From positions 1 to 38,428 of the forward strand of contig UQPH01000012.1 in assembly GCA_900542875.1 (NCBI GenBank): 38,428 nucleotides of DNA, in the 5' to 3' direction. The position numbers and the translations under genes were made by a program. Within the stretch, counting starts at the first letter, position 1. Every line of letters starts with the position of its first letter. Positions 14,374-22,424 of the stretch are shown here, piece by piece. This stretch comes from an uncultured Eubacterium sp. (GTDB lineage Bacteria > Bacillota > Clostridia > Oscillospirales > Acutalibacteraceae). The notes beneath the pieces are model-generated. The model ran no database searches. It was not told the DNA's origin and worked only from the letters and a program-made list of their open reading frames with translations.

Positions 14374-14712
14374 ATGGAATCTAAAGCAAAAGCATCATAT
14401 GTCCGTATGTCTCCCAGAAAGGTTCAGATCGTTCTCGATCTTATCAGAAACCAACCTGCAGACAAGGCTATGGCTATTCTCAAGTTCACACCAAAAGCTG
14501 CAACAGAGCCGGTTTTGAAGGTTCTCAAGTCAGCAATGGCAAATGCCGAGAATAACTTTAATATGGACACAACAAGATTGTATGTAGCTCAGGCACATGT
14601 TGCTCCGGGTCCGATTCTTAAGAGAATTCAGCCGAGAGCTCAGGGCAGAGCATACAGAATCAATAAGAGAACATCACACATTACCCTTGTACTCAAGGAA
14701 ATGGAAGACTAA
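14374..14712 (+). CDS. rplV: 50S ribosomal protein L22
   Basis: A 112-residue L22 whose hairpin lines the exit tunnel and where macrolide-resistance changes can arise. Visible landmarks are ASYVRMSPRKVQIVLDLIR at the N-terminus and GPILKRIQPRAQGRAYRINK in the tunnel hairpin, followed by RTSHITLVL. No insertion or deletion in the loop is apparent. It is 17 nt after rpsS with AAGGGAGAA as ribosome binding site. Confidence 0.98.
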   Translation: MESKAKASYVRMSPRKVQIVLDLIRNQPADKAMAILKFTPKAATEPVLKVLKSAMANAENNFNMDTTRLYVAQAHVAPGPILKRIQPRAQGRAYRINKRTSHITLVLKEMED

Positions 14713-14730
14713 GCGAGGAGGTAAAGTTAA

Positions 14731-15420
14731 ATGGGACAGAAATGTAATCCAACCGGTTTAAGAATCGGTGTTATTAAAGACTGGGACTCTCGCTGGTATG
14801 CAAAGAAAGGCGAATTCGGAGACATTCTTGTAGAAGACTACAATCTTCGTAAGTATCTCCTTAAGACACTTTACAGCGCAGGTGTTCCGAAAGTAGAAAT
14901 CGAAAGAGACACAAAGAGAGTAAGAATCAACATTCACTGTGCAAAGCCCGGTATGGTTATCGGTAAGCAGGGTGCAGAGATTGAGAAACTCAAGGCTATC
15001 TGTGCTAAGAAACTCGGCAAGGATGTAAATGAAGTATTCATCAACATCATCGAGATTAAGCAGCCTGACCTCAATGCAACTCTCGTGGCTCAGTCAATCG
15101 CTCAGCAGCTTGAGCGCCGTGTGGCATTCAGAAGAGCTGTTAAGGGCGCTATCAGAAACACAATGAGACTCGGTGCCCGTGGTATCAAGGTTATGGTTTC
15201 CGGTAGAATCGGCGGTGCAGAAATTGCCCGCAGCGAGACATACAAAGAGGGTACAATTCCTCTTCAGACAATTCGTGCCGACATCGATTACGGTACAGCA
15301 GAGGCTGCCACAACATACGGCAGACTCGGTGTTAAGGTTTGGATCTATCAGGGCGAGGTTCTCAGAGAGTCTCGCAATAAGAAGAGAAGAACAAATCGCA
15401 AGGAAGGGGGAAATAAGTAA
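14731..15420 (+). CDS. rpsC: 30S ribosomal protein S3
   Basis: A 229-residue S3 at the mRNA entry tunnel with helicase activity. Order of domains: N-terminal GQKCNPTGLRIGVIKDWDSR, a KH type II domain with GMVIGKQGAEIEKLKAI, and the C-terminal GARGIKVMVSGRIGGAEIAR followed by GTIPLQTIRADIDYG. A basic tail (KKRRTNRKEGG) ends the protein. Its stop overlaps the rplP start by one base. Confidence 0.98.
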   Translation: MGQKCNPTGLRIGVIKDWDSRWYAKKGEFGDILVEDYNLRKYLLKTLYSAGVPKVEIERDTKRVRINIHCAKPGMVIGKQGAEIEKLKAICAKKLGKDVNEVFINIIEIKQPDLNATLVAQSIAQQLERRVAFRRAVKGAIRNTMRLGARGIKVMVSGRIGGAEIARSETYKEGTIPLQTIRADIDYGTAEAATTYGRLGVKVWIYQGEVLRESRNKKRRTNRKEGGNK

Positions 15421-15842
15421 TGCTCTTACCTAAGCGTGTAAAACACAGAAAGCAGCACAGAGGTCGTATGACAGGTGTTGCAACCAGAGGTAATAAGGTA
15501 ACATACGGTGAGTACGGTTTGGCAACAACAGAGCCTGCATGGATTACCGCAGCTCAGATTGAGGCAGCCCGTATCGCTATGACCCGTTACACAAAGCGTG
15601 GCGGTAAAGTTTGGATTAAGATTTTCCCAGACAAGCCGATCACTGCAAGACCTGCCGATACTCGTATGGGTAAAGGTAAAGGTAACGTTGACTACTGGGT
15701 AGCAGTAGTTAAGCCGGGCAAGGTAATGTTCGAGCTTGCAGGCGTAAGTGAGGATATCGCTCGTGAGGCTATGAGACTCGCAGCTAATAAACTCCCGGTT
15801 AAATGTAAGTTTGTTAAAAAAGAAGAGGGAGGCGAGCAGTAA
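15420..15842 (+). CDS. rplP: 50S ribosomal protein L16
   Basis: A 140-residue L16, which positions A-site and P-site tRNA. LLPKRVKHRKQHRGRMTG, the central TAAQIEAARIAMTRYTKRGG and RMGKGKGNVDYWVAVVKPGK are diagnostic. The start overlaps the rpsC stop (TAATG) and the stop overlaps the rpmC start in the same way; both junctions have AG-rich ribosome binding sites inside the upstream gene. Confidence 0.98.
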   Translation: MLLPKRVKHRKQHRGRMTGVATRGNKVTYGEYGLATTEPAWITAAQIEAARIAMTRYTKRGGKVWIKIFPDKPITARPADTRMGKGKGNVDYWVAVVKPGKVMFELAGVSEDIAREAMRLAANKLPVKCKFVKKEEGGEQ

Positions 15843-16045
15843 TGAAAGCATCAGAAATCAAGGCACTTTCTGCAGAGCAGAGAGCAAAGAAGTTGGCAGA
15901 ACTTAAGGAAGAACTTTTCAACCTTCGTTTTCAGCAGGCTATCAATCAGCTCGAGAACCCTATGAGAATTAAAGCGGTCAAGAAAGATATTGCTCGTATC
16001 ATGACAGTTGAGAGAGCTATCGAACTTGAAAACGCTAATTCCTAA
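15842..16045 (+). CDS. rpmC: 50S ribosomal protein L29
   Basis: A 67-residue all-helical L29 near the tunnel exit. The pattern KASEIKALSAEQRAKKLAEL, LFNLRFQQAINQLENPMRIK and VKKDIARIMTV is that of the family and length is normal. It overlaps the rplP stop by one base and lies 16 nt before rpsQ. Confidence 0.97.
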   Translation: MKASEIKALSAEQRAKKLAELKEELFNLRFQQAINQLENPMRIKAVKKDIARIMTVERAIELENANS

Positions 16046-16061
16046 AGGAGGTAACTGATTA

Positions 16062-16316
16062 ATGGATAGAAACCTCAGAAAGACAAGAGTAGGTATTGTT
16101 ACATCCGACAAGATGGACAAGACAGTAGTTGTTACTATTAAGGACAGAGTTAAGCACCCTCTTTATAATAAGATTGTTGATAAGTCTGTTAAGTACAAAG
16201 CACACGACGAGAATAACGAATGCGGCGTAGGCGACAAGGTTCAGATTATGGAATGCCGTCCTATGAGCAAGGATAAGAATTGGCGTGTTGTTGAAATTAT
16301 CGAAAAGGCTAAGTAA
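16062..16316 (+). CDS. rpsQ: 30S ribosomal protein S17
   Basis: An 84-residue S17, an early 16S-binding OB-fold protein. RNLRKTRVGIVTSDKMDKTV, the HPLYNKIV loop, and VQIMECRPMSKDKNWRVVEI are diagnostic. The ribosome binding site is AAAGGAGGT. A 106-nt gap with a hairpin separates it from rplN; this marks the S10-to-spc junction. Confidence 0.98.
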   Translation: MDRNLRKTRVGIVTSDKMDKTVVVTIKDRVKHPLYNKIVDKSVKYKAHDENNECGVGDKVQIMECRPMSKDKNWRVVEIIEKAK

Positions 16317-16422
16317 TCATTACGAATTACAGCTTTGAGAAATAAAGTCTATTAATTTAGTCAAAAAATAATAACTGCAACTTAGCAAAGTGTTATTTTG
16401 CAGTACGAAGGAGGTAAACACT
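16317..16422 (+). promoter_or_regulatory. S10/spc junction spacer with a hairpin
   Basis: A 7-bp stem (ACTGCAA 16374-16380 with TTGCAGT 16398-16404) encloses a 17-nt loop just before the rplN ribosome binding site (GAAGGAGGT). No T-run follows and no convincing promoter was found, so transcription probably continues through; the hairpin could be an RNase or translational control site. Confidence 0.4.
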
Positions 16423-16791
16423 GTGATACAACAAGAAAGTCGTTTGAAGGTTGCCGACAATACAGGCGCTAAAGAAATTCTTTGCATTCGTGTACTCGGC
16501 GGCTCAGGCAGAAAGTATGCCAACATTGGCGATGTTATCGTAGCTTCTGTAAAGAAAGCTGCTCCGGGTGGTATCGTTAAGAAAGGCGAAGTTGTTAAAG
16601 CAGTCATCGTTCGTACAACTAAAGGTGTACGTCGTGATGATGGACAGTATATTCGTTTCGACGAAAATGCTGCCGTAATTATTAAGGAGGATAAAACTCC
16701 TAAAGGCACCCGTATTTTTGGCCCCGTAGCAAGAGAGCTTCGTGAAAAAGATTACATGAAGATTCTTTCTCTCGCTCCGGAAGTACTTTAA
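16423..16791 (+). CDS. rplN: 50S ribosomal protein L14
   Basis: A 122-residue L14 at the subunit interface. IQQESRLKVADNTGAKEILC, the GGSGRKYANIGDVIVASVKK stretch and IFGPVARELREKDYMKILSL are diagnostic. The start is a GTG at 16423, 7 nt after GGAGGT and matching the usual L14 length; the frame is open 33 nt further upstream but without signals. Its stop is directly followed by the rplX ribosome binding site. Confidence 0.97.
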   Translation: MIQQESRLKVADNTGAKEILCIRVLGGSGRKYANIGDVIVASVKKAAPGGIVKKGEVVKAVIVRTTKGVRRDDGQYIRFDENAAVIIKEDKTPKGTRIFGPVARELREKDYMKILSLAPEVL

Positions 16792-16805
16792 TGGAGGTGC
16801 GCAGA

Positions 16806-17117
16806 ATGAAAAAGATGTTTGTAAAAACCGGCGATACCGTTCAGGTTCTCTCCGGTAAGTCAAAGGGCGTTCAGGGCGAAGTTATCGCTGTAAGTCCTGC
16901 TGAGGGCAAGGTTATCGTTAAAGGCGTTAACGTTGTTACAAAGCATGTTAAGCCTACAAGAATGGGCGAGACAGGCGGACTTGTAGAGGTTGAATCCGCA
17001 CTCTACGCATCAAAAGTACAGTTAGTTTGCCCTAAGTGCAAGAAGGCTACAAGAGTCGGTCACAAAAAGGGCGGCATCCGTGTTTGCAAAAACAAGGAAT
17101 GCGGTAACGAGTTTTAA
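16806..17117 (+). CDS. rplX: 50S ribosomal protein L24
   Basis: A 103-residue L24, an assembly initiator with a KOW domain (KTGDTVQVLSGKSKGVQGEV near the N-terminus). The C-terminal part contains CPKCKKATRVGHK and VCKNKECGNEF, a four-cysteine zinc-ribbon-like end found in many Firmicutes L24. ATG 16806 is chosen because GGAGGT (16793-16798) lies 7 nt upstream; the ATG at 16791 overlapping the rplN stop would put the ribosome binding site inside the gene. Confidence 0.95.
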   Translation: MKKMFVKTGDTVQVLSGKSKGVQGEVIAVSPAEGKVIVKGVNVVTKHVKPTRMGETGGLVEVESALYASKVQLVCPKCKKATRVGHKKGGIRVCKNKECGNEF

Positions 17118-17136
17118 GAAAGGGAGGACATAACAA

Positions 17137-17679
17137 ATGGCAGCAAGACTTAAAGAACTTTATAAGTCAGAAGTAGCACCTGCGTTGATGAAGAAATTCG
17201 AATACAAATCTGTTATGCAAATCCCAAAGCTTGACAAGATTGTAATCAATGTTGGTTGCGGCGAAGCTCGTGAAAATTCAAAGGTAGTAGACGCTATTGT
17301 CAGTGACCTTGCTCAGATTACCGGTCAAAAGCCGATTATCTGTAAGGCTAAGAAGTCAGTAGCAAACTTCAAATTACGTGAAGGTATGCCAATCGGCGTA
17401 AAGGTAACTCTTCGTGGCGACAGAATGTATGAATTCCTTGACAGATTCTACAATCTCGCTCTTCCGAGAGTTCGTGACTTCAGAGGTATTAATCCTAACT
17501 CATTTGACGGTCGTGGCAACTATGCTATGGGTATCAAAGAGCAGTTGATTTTCCCTGAAATCGATTACGACAAGATTGACAAGGTTCGTGGTATGGACAT
17601 TATTATGGTTACCACAGCAAACACAGACGAAGAAGCAAGAGAGTTGCTCAAACTTATGGGCGCTCCGTTTGCAGAGTAA
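17137..17679 (+). CDS. rplE: 50S ribosomal protein L5
   Basis: A 180-residue L5, which binds 5S rRNA and contacts P-site tRNA. MKKFEYKSVMQIPKLDKIVI, the KPIICKAKKSVANFKLREGM segment and RVRDFRGINPNSFDGRGNYA are diagnostic. Length is normal. Start ATG 17137 follows AAAGGGAGGAC; rpsN begins 12 nt after its stop. Confidence 0.98.
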   Translation: MAARLKELYKSEVAPALMKKFEYKSVMQIPKLDKIVINVGCGEARENSKVVDAIVSDLAQITGQKPIICKAKKSVANFKLREGMPIGVKVTLRGDRMYEFLDRFYNLALPRVRDFRGINPNSFDGRGNYAMGIKEQLIFPEIDYDKIDKVRGMDIIMVTTANTDEEARELLKLMGAPFAE

Positions 17680-17691
17680 GGAGGGATTATC

Positions 17692-17877
17692 GTGGCAAAG
17701 ACATCAATGAAAGTAAAGCAGCAAAAGCCTGCTAAGTTCTCTACAAGAGCTTACAACAGATGTAAGATCTGCGGTAGACCTCATGCTTATCTTCGTAAGT
17801 ATGGCGTATGCCGTGTATGCTTCAGAGAACTCGCTCATAAGGGTGAGATTCCGGGCGTAAAGAAATCATCTTGGTAA
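17692..17877 (+). CDS. rpsN: 30S ribosomal protein S14, zinc type
   Basis: A 61-residue type Z S14 (also called rpsZ) with the zinc-binding CKIC (about residues 24-27) and CRVC (about 40-43), and RKYGVCRVCFRELAHKGEIP. It is the short, Cys4-containing form usual in Firmicutes; no zinc-independent paralogue is seen in the window. The start is GTG 17692 with GGAGGGATT upstream. Confidence 0.97.
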   Translation: MAKTSMKVKQQKPAKFSTRAYNRCKICGRPHAYLRKYGVCRVCFRELAHKGEIPGVKKSSW

Positions 17878-17913
17878 ATCGAGAATTGCTAAATTTATAA
17901 GGAGGAAATATCA

Positions 17914-18312
17914 ATGCATATTACAGACCCAATCGCTGATATGCTTACAAGAATTCGTAACGCGAACTCAGCAAAACACGAAACAGTAGATATTCCTGCA
18001 TCAAATATGAAGAAGGCAATCGCTCAGATTCTTCTTGATGAAGGCTATATCGCATCATACAAAGTAATCGACGACGAAAAGCAGGGTGTTATCCGTGTAA
18101 CACTTAAATATACCGAAAACAAGGCACAGGTTATTACCGGTCTTCGCAGAGTTTCTAAGCCGGGTCTTAGAATTTACTCAAATGTTGAGGATATGCCTAA
18201 GGTTATGAAAGGCCTCGGTATTGCAATCGTTTCAACATCAAAAGGTATTATGACCGACAGAGAGGCTCGCAAGCAAAATGTTGGCGGCGAAGTTCTCGCA
18301 TTCGTTTGGTAA
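17914..18312 (+). CDS. rpsH: 30S ribosomal protein S8
   Basis: A 132-residue S8, which organises the central domain of 16S rRNA. ITDPIADMLTRIRNANSAKH at the start and the C-terminal VSTSKGIMTDREARKQNVGG followed by VLAFVW are diagnostic. In E. coli S8 represses the spc operon by binding near rplE; no such site was identified here. Ribosome binding site AAGGAGGAA. Confidence 0.98.
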   Translation: MHITDPIADMLTRIRNANSAKHETVDIPASNMKKAIAQILLDEGYIASYKVIDDEKQGVIRVTLKYTENKAQVITGLRRVSKPGLRIYSNVEDMPKVMKGLGIAIVSTSKGIMTDREARKQNVGGEVLAFVW

Positions 18313-18327
18313 GGAGGTGCAGTTAGG

Positions 18328-18870
18328 ATGTCACGAATCGGATTAAAGCCTATCGTAATTCCTGCCGGCGTTGAAGTTACCGTAAACGACGCAAACACTG
18401 TAACCGTTAAGGGACCAAACGGTACTCTTACACAGGATGTTAATAAGGACATCACTGTTACAGTAAACGGCAGCGAGATTACTCTTCAAAGACCGACTGA
18501 CGATAAGGAACACAGAGCAATGCATGGCTTGTTCAGAGCACTTATCGCCAATATGGTTACAGGCGTTACCGAAGGATTTAAGAAAAATCTTGAGGTTAAC
18601 GGTGTTGGTTACAGAGTATCTGCTTCAGGCAATACTCTTACAATGAACCTCGGTTTCTCACACCAGGTTATTATGGAAGCTCCCGAGGGAGTTAAGGTAG
18701 AATGTCCTAATGCTAATGCAATCGTTATCAGCGGTGCAGATAAGCAGGCCGTAGGTCAGTTCGCAGCTCAAGTTAGAGAGAAGAGACCGCCGGAGCCGTA
18801 TAAGGGCAAGGGCATTAAATATGCAGAAGAGCATATTCGCCGCAAAGAAGGCAAAGCAGGTAAGAAATAA
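18328..18870 (+). CDS. rplF: 50S ribosomal protein L6
   Basis: A 180-residue L6 near the factor-binding centre. SRIGLKPIVIPAGVEVTVND, GVTEGFKKNLEVNGVGYRVS and the C-terminal VREKRPPEPYKGKGIKYAEE are diagnostic. Two alpha/beta repeats are present as usual. It starts 15 nt after rpsH behind AAGGAGGTG. Confidence 0.98.
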   Translation: MSRIGLKPIVIPAGVEVTVNDANTVTVKGPNGTLTQDVNKDITVTVNGSEITLQRPTDDKEHRAMHGLFRALIANMVTGVTEGFKKNLEVNGVGYRVSASGNTLTMNLGFSHQVIMEAPEGVKVECPNANAIVISGADKQAVGQFAAQVREKRPPEPYKGKGIKYAEEHIRRKEGKAGKK

Positions 18871-18888
18871 AGGAAGGAGTGAATTACA

Positions 18889-19248
18889 ATGGTTTCAAGA
18901 CAAGATTCTAATATCGCAAGAAAGAAGCGTCACGTTCGTGTTCGTGGAAAAATCAACGGCACTGCACAGTGCCCAAGACTCAATGTATATCGCTCCCTCA
19001 GCAATATCTATGCTCAGCTTATTGATGACGAGGCAGGCGTAACACTTGCACAGGCATCAACAGTTGAGAAGGACTTTGCTCAGTACGGCGGTAATGTTGA
19101 GGCAGCTAAGGCTGTTGGTAAGAAAATCGCAGAAAGAGCCACAGAGAAGGGCATTAAGGAATGTGTATTCGACCGTGGCGGTTACGTATATCACGGTAGA
19201 GTCGCTGCTGTTGCAGACGGCGCTCGTGAAGGCGGACTTGAGTTCTAA
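18889..19248 (+). CDS. rplR: 50S ribosomal protein L18
   Basis: A 119-residue L18, a 5S rRNA-binding protein. RKKRHVRVRGKINGTAQCPR, LNVYRSLSNIYAQLIDDEAG and the end FDRGGYVYHGRVAAVADGAR are diagnostic. It is 18 nt after rplF with AAGGAAGGAG as ribosome binding site; overlapping frames in this stretch are shadows. Confidence 0.98.
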   Translation: MVSRQDSNIARKKRHVRVRGKINGTAQCPRLNVYRSLSNIYAQLIDDEAGVTLAQASTVEKDFAQYGGNVEAAKAVGKKIAERATEKGIKECVFDRGGYVYHGRVAAVADGAREGGLEF

Positions 19249-19266
19249 GGAAGGGAGTTAATTGTT

Positions 19267-19770
19267 ATGACAAATAAAATTGATGTATCTTCAATGGAAC
19301 TTGAAGAAAGAGTAGTTACCATCAATCGTGTATCTAAGACAGTTAAGGGCGGTAGAATTTTCAAATTCGCAGCTCTTGTAGTAGTAGGCGACGGTAACGG
19401 ACTTGTAGGCTTCGGTATCGGTAAGTCAGGCGAAGTTCCTGATGCTATCCGTAAGGGTATCGAAGATGCAAAGAAAAATGTAATTAAGGTTTCGCTCAGA
19501 GGAACAACAATTCCTCACGAAATCAAGGGTAAGTTCGGTGCAGGAGAGGTTCTTCTTATGCCTGCTCCAAAGGGTACCGGAGTTATCGCAGGCGGTCCTG
19601 TTCGTGCCGTTGTTGAGACAGTCGGCATTAAGGACATCCGTACAAAGGCTATCCGTTCTAACAATCCTTGCAACGTTGTAAGAGCAACAATCAACGGCTT
19701 GAGCCAGCTCAGAACCGGTGAAGAAGTTGCTGCTATCCGTGGCAAGAGCGTTAAGGAAATCGTGGGTTAA
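19267..19770 (+). CDS. rpsE: 30S ribosomal protein S5
   Basis: A 167-residue S5 that helps decoding accuracy and mRNA unwinding; spectinomycin-resistance changes map to it. The dsRNA-binding-like N-domain has LEERVVTINRVSKTVKGGRI (spectinomycin loop region) and the C-domain has GTGVIAGGPVRAVVETVGIK. Length is normal. It follows rplR by 18 nt and precedes rpmD by 15 nt. Confidence 0.98.
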   Translation: MTNKIDVSSMELEERVVTINRVSKTVKGGRIFKFAALVVVGDGNGLVGFGIGKSGEVPDAIRKGIEDAKKNVIKVSLRGTTIPHEIKGKFGAGEVLLMPAPKGTGVIAGGPVRAVVETVGIKDIRTKAIRSNNPCNVVRATINGLSQLRTGEEVAAIRGKSVKEIVG

Positions 19771-19785
19771 GGAGGAATTTGATTT

Positions 19786-19962
19786 ATGGCAACTGTAAAA
19801 ATTCAGCTCACAAAGAGCTTAATCGGTAGCAAGAAAGATCAAATTGCAACCGCACACTCACTCGGTCTTCGCAAAATCGGCAATGTAACAGAACAACCTG
19901 ATAATGCACAGACACAGGGTAAAATCGCTAAGATTTCTCACCTTGTAACTATCGTAGAATAA
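19786..19962 (+). CDS. rpmD: 50S ribosomal protein L30
   Basis: A 58-residue L30, found by reading the gap between rpsE and rplO. It starts with ATVKIQLTKSLIGSKKDQIA, continues with HSLGLRKIGNVTEQPDN and ends in HLVTIVE, all typical. ATG 19786 follows GGAGGAATTT; the stop TAA at 19960-19962 is part of the rplO ribosome binding region (AAGGAGGGG). Confidence 0.97.
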   Translation: MATVKIQLTKSLIGSKKDQIATAHSLGLRKIGNVTEQPDNAQTQGKIAKISHLVTIVE

Positions 19963-19976
19963 GGAGGGGCGCATAG

Positions 19977-20420
19977 ATGAAATTACATGAACTTTCTCCT
20001 GCAGAGGGCTCTAAGAAAGCTGTAAAGAGAATCGGTCGTGGTGCCGGTTCAGGTCAAGGCAAAACAGCCGGTAAGGGACATAAGGGTCAAAAGGCTCGTT
20101 CCGGTTACAGCAGACGCCCGGGCTTTGAGGGCGGTCAGATGCCTCTTCAAAGAAGAGTACCAAAGAGAGGATTCAACAACATCTTTGCTACTGAATATGC
20201 TACCGTTAATGTTTCTGACCTCGAGAAGAAGTTTGAAGCAGGTGCAACAGTTGACGCTCAGAGCCTTGTTGAGAGCGGTCTTATCAAAAAGACTCTCGAC
20301 GGAATTAAGGTTCTCGGCAAGGGCGAAATCACAAAGGCTTTGACAGTAAAAGTTGACGCTGTAAGTGAGTCCGCTAAGGCAAAGATTGAAGCTGCTGGTG
20401 GTACGGTGGAGGTGCAGTAA
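19977..20420 (+). CDS. rplO: 50S ribosomal protein L15
   Basis: A 147-residue L15, a late-assembling 23S-binding protein. The glycine/basic-rich N-terminus KRIGRGAGSGQGKTAGKGHK, PGFEGGQMPLQRRVPKRGF and the C-terminal globular part are diagnostic. Its stop is immediately followed by the secY ATG; the secY ribosome binding site GGAGGTG lies inside rplO, which couples the ribosomal and secretion genes. Confidence 0.98.
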   Translation: MKLHELSPAEGSKKAVKRIGRGAGSGQGKTAGKGHKGQKARSGYSRRPGFEGGQMPLQRRVPKRGFNNIFATEYATVNVSDLEKKFEAGATVDAQSLVESGLIKKTLDGIKVLGKGEITKALTVKVDAVSESAKAKIEAAGGTVEVQ

Positions 20421-21773
20421 ATGATTAAAACTATCATTAACGCATTCAAAATACCGGAAATCAGAAAAAAACTTCTCTTTACCGCTTTTATCATCTTAAT
20501 TTTCAGAATCGGTTCGGTTATTCCCGTTCCGTTCGTTAACATCGTTGATGAAATTGATGTTGGTAAAGGCAACACTATTATGACTTATTTGAGTTTGATG
20601 ACAGGTAGTGCATTCACATACGGTACTATCTTCGCTATGTCAATCACTCCGTACATCAACTCATCAATTATCATTCAACTTCTTGCTGTGGCTATTCCTG
20701 CTTTGGAAAATCTACAGAAGGAGGGCGAAGAGGGAAGAAAGAAGATTACAGCTATTACAAGATTTCTTACAGTAGCTCTCGGACTTTTACAGTCACTCGC
20801 TTACTTCTTCTATCTTCGTTCGCAGAACCTTCTTTCGACTAACGCAAACGGTTCTGCATACACAGGCTTTGACGCAGTATTTCAGGCAGTAGTTATCATT
20901 GCTGTACTTACTGCGGGTACAGCCGTAATTATGTGGCTCGGTGAGCAGATTTCGATTCAGGGTATCGGCAACGGTATTTCAATTATCCTTTTTGCAGGTA
21001 TCGCATCTCGTTTCCCGACCATCATAAAGCAATTATTCCAGTACATCGCAACAGGCAGAACTGTTTATAAGGTTCTCGTTCCGGTTGTAATCGTAATCTT
21101 CGTCTTGATGATTGCGTACATTGTACTTCTCGATAATGCCGAAAGAAGACTTCCTATCCAGTACGCTAAGAGAGTTGTCGGCAGAAAGATGTACGGCGGA
21201 CAGTCAACACATATGCCTATTAAGGTTAATATGTCGGGCGTTCTTCCCATCATCTTCGCTTCCTCAATTCTTTCTCTTCCCGGAACAGTTCAGATGTTCC
21301 TTTCAAGCAGCAAGTATGAGGGCACTTTCTGGGAGAAGTTCTTTAAGGCCTTCCAGAGCGACTCTTGGTGGTACGCAGGAATGTACTTCATTCTCATTAT
21401 CTTCTTCGCTTACTTCTATAGTACAATTCAGTACAATCCGATAGAAATGGCGAATAATCTTCGTAAAAATAACGGCGTAATTCCGGGTATCCGTCCCGGC
21501 CGTCCGACATCTGACTACATTCTTAAGATTATCTCAAGACTTACCTTAATCGGTGCTCTTATGATTTCTGTTGTAGCTTTGTTCCCGATTGTTTACTCAC
21601 TCATCTGCGATGCTGCTATCAAGCCGTTACCGGACGCAGCGGATTCGACAGGCGGTATGAGTATCACAATGGGCGGTACATCACTTATCATTTTGGTTGG
21701 CGTTGCTCTTGAAACAGTTCGTCAGCTTGAATCACAGATGATGATGCGTCATTATAAAGGCTTCCTTGATTAA
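20421..21773 (+). CDS. secY: Preprotein translocase subunit SecY
   Basis: A 450-residue SecY, the channel subunit of the SecYEG translocon, with ten predicted membrane helices. Diagnostic segments are RIGSVIPVPFVN in helix 1, INSSIIIQLLAVAIPALENL (helix 2b and the following loop), WLGEQISIQGIGNGISIIL, and the cytoplasmic loop before helix 8 ending near YYNPIEMANNLRKNN-like sequence (residues about 335-360). The C-terminus QLESQMMMRHYKGFLD is typical. Its usual place after rplO is kept. It handles Sec export and membrane insertion, including the membrane proteins in this window. Confidence 0.98.
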   Translation: MIKTIINAFKIPEIRKKLLFTAFIILIFRIGSVIPVPFVNIVDEIDVGKGNTIMTYLSLMTGSAFTYGTIFAMSITPYINSSIIIQLLAVAIPALENLQKEGEEGRKKITAITRFLTVALGLLQSLAYFFYLRSQNLLSTNANGSAYTGFDAVFQAVVIIAVLTAGTAVIMWLGEQISIQGIGNGISIILFAGIASRFPTIIKQLFQYIATGRTVYKVLVPVVIVIFVLMIAYIVLLDNAERRLPIQYAKRVVGRKMYGGQSTHMPIKVNMSGVLPIIFASSILSLPGTVQMFLSSSKYEGTFWEKFFKAFQSDSWWYAGMYFILIIFFAYFYSTIQYNPIEMANNLRKNNGVIPGIRPGRPTSDYILKIISRLTLIGALMISVVALFPIVYSLICDAAIKPLPDAADSTGGMSITMGGTSLIILVGVALETVRQLESQMMMRHYKGFLD

Positions 21774-21790
21774 TCGAAAGGAGATATGAA

Positions 21791-22423
21791 ATGAAACTTA
21801 TCCTTTTAGGTGCTCCGGGTGCAGGTAAAGGCACTCAAGCAGAAAAGATTTGTGAAAAATTGCATATTCCGACAATCTCTACCGGCAATATCATTCGTGC
21901 CGCTCTTAAGAACGGAACGGAGATGGGACTTAAGGCTAAGGCTTATATGGAGGCCGGTCAATTGGTTCCCGACGAGGTTGTAATCGGTATTATCAAGGAT
22001 CGTCTTAAAGACGATGATTGTAAAAACGGCTTTATTCTCGACGGTTTCCCGAGAACTATTCCACAGGCTCAGGCTCTTGTGGATATGGGTATTGATATTG
22101 ATAAGGTAATCGATATTGAAGTTCCGGACGAGAAAATTATTGCCAGAATGTCCGGCCGCAGAGTTTGCTCAAAGTGTGCCAACTCCTACCATATGGAATA
22201 TAAAAAGCCTAAGGTAGACGGTATTTGTGACGCTTGCGGCGGAGAATTAGTTCAGCGTAAGGACGATGCTCCCGAAACAGTTCTTGCCCGTCTCGAGGAA
22301 TACCACGAGATGACAGAGCCTCTTAAGGGCTTCTATGATAAACTCGGCAAGTTAAAGGTTGTTGAGGGACAAGAAGACGTTTCGGATACAACATCGCTCG
22401 TTTTCGCTGCATTGGAGGATTAA
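21791..22423 (+). CDS. adk: Adenylate kinase, zinc-containing
   Basis: A 210-residue long-type adenylate kinase catalysing ATP + AMP = 2 ADP. The P-loop GAPGAGKGT is at residues 7-15, the AMP-binding GFPRT follows DG (FILDGFPRTIPQAQAL), and the LID carries CSKC...CDAC, the four cysteines that bind zinc in Gram-positive Adk. Start ATG 21791 follows AAAGGAGAT. The map gene begins 1 nt after the stop. Confidence 0.98.
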   Translation: MKLILLGAPGAGKGTQAEKICEKLHIPTISTGNIIRAALKNGTEMGLKAKAYMEAGQLVPDEVVIGIIKDRLKDDDCKNGFILDGFPRTIPQAQALVDMGIDIDKVIDIEVPDEKIIARMSGRRVCSKCANSYHMEYKKPKVDGICDACGGELVQRKDDAPETVLARLEEYHEMTEPLKGFYDKLGKLKVVEGQEDVSDTTSLVFAALED

Positions 22424-22424
22424 C

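Noticed and set aside
14112..14384. Long alternative frames over ribosomal genes (also 15173-15433, 18821-19042, 20038-20343 and many minus-strand frames)
   Set aside because: They are shadows of well-supported ribosomal protein genes and show no family signature or ribosome binding site.
16791..16805. ATG 16791 as rplX start
   Set aside because: The GGAGGT ribosome binding site lies downstream of it and serves ATG 16806, which also gives the usual L24 N-terminus.
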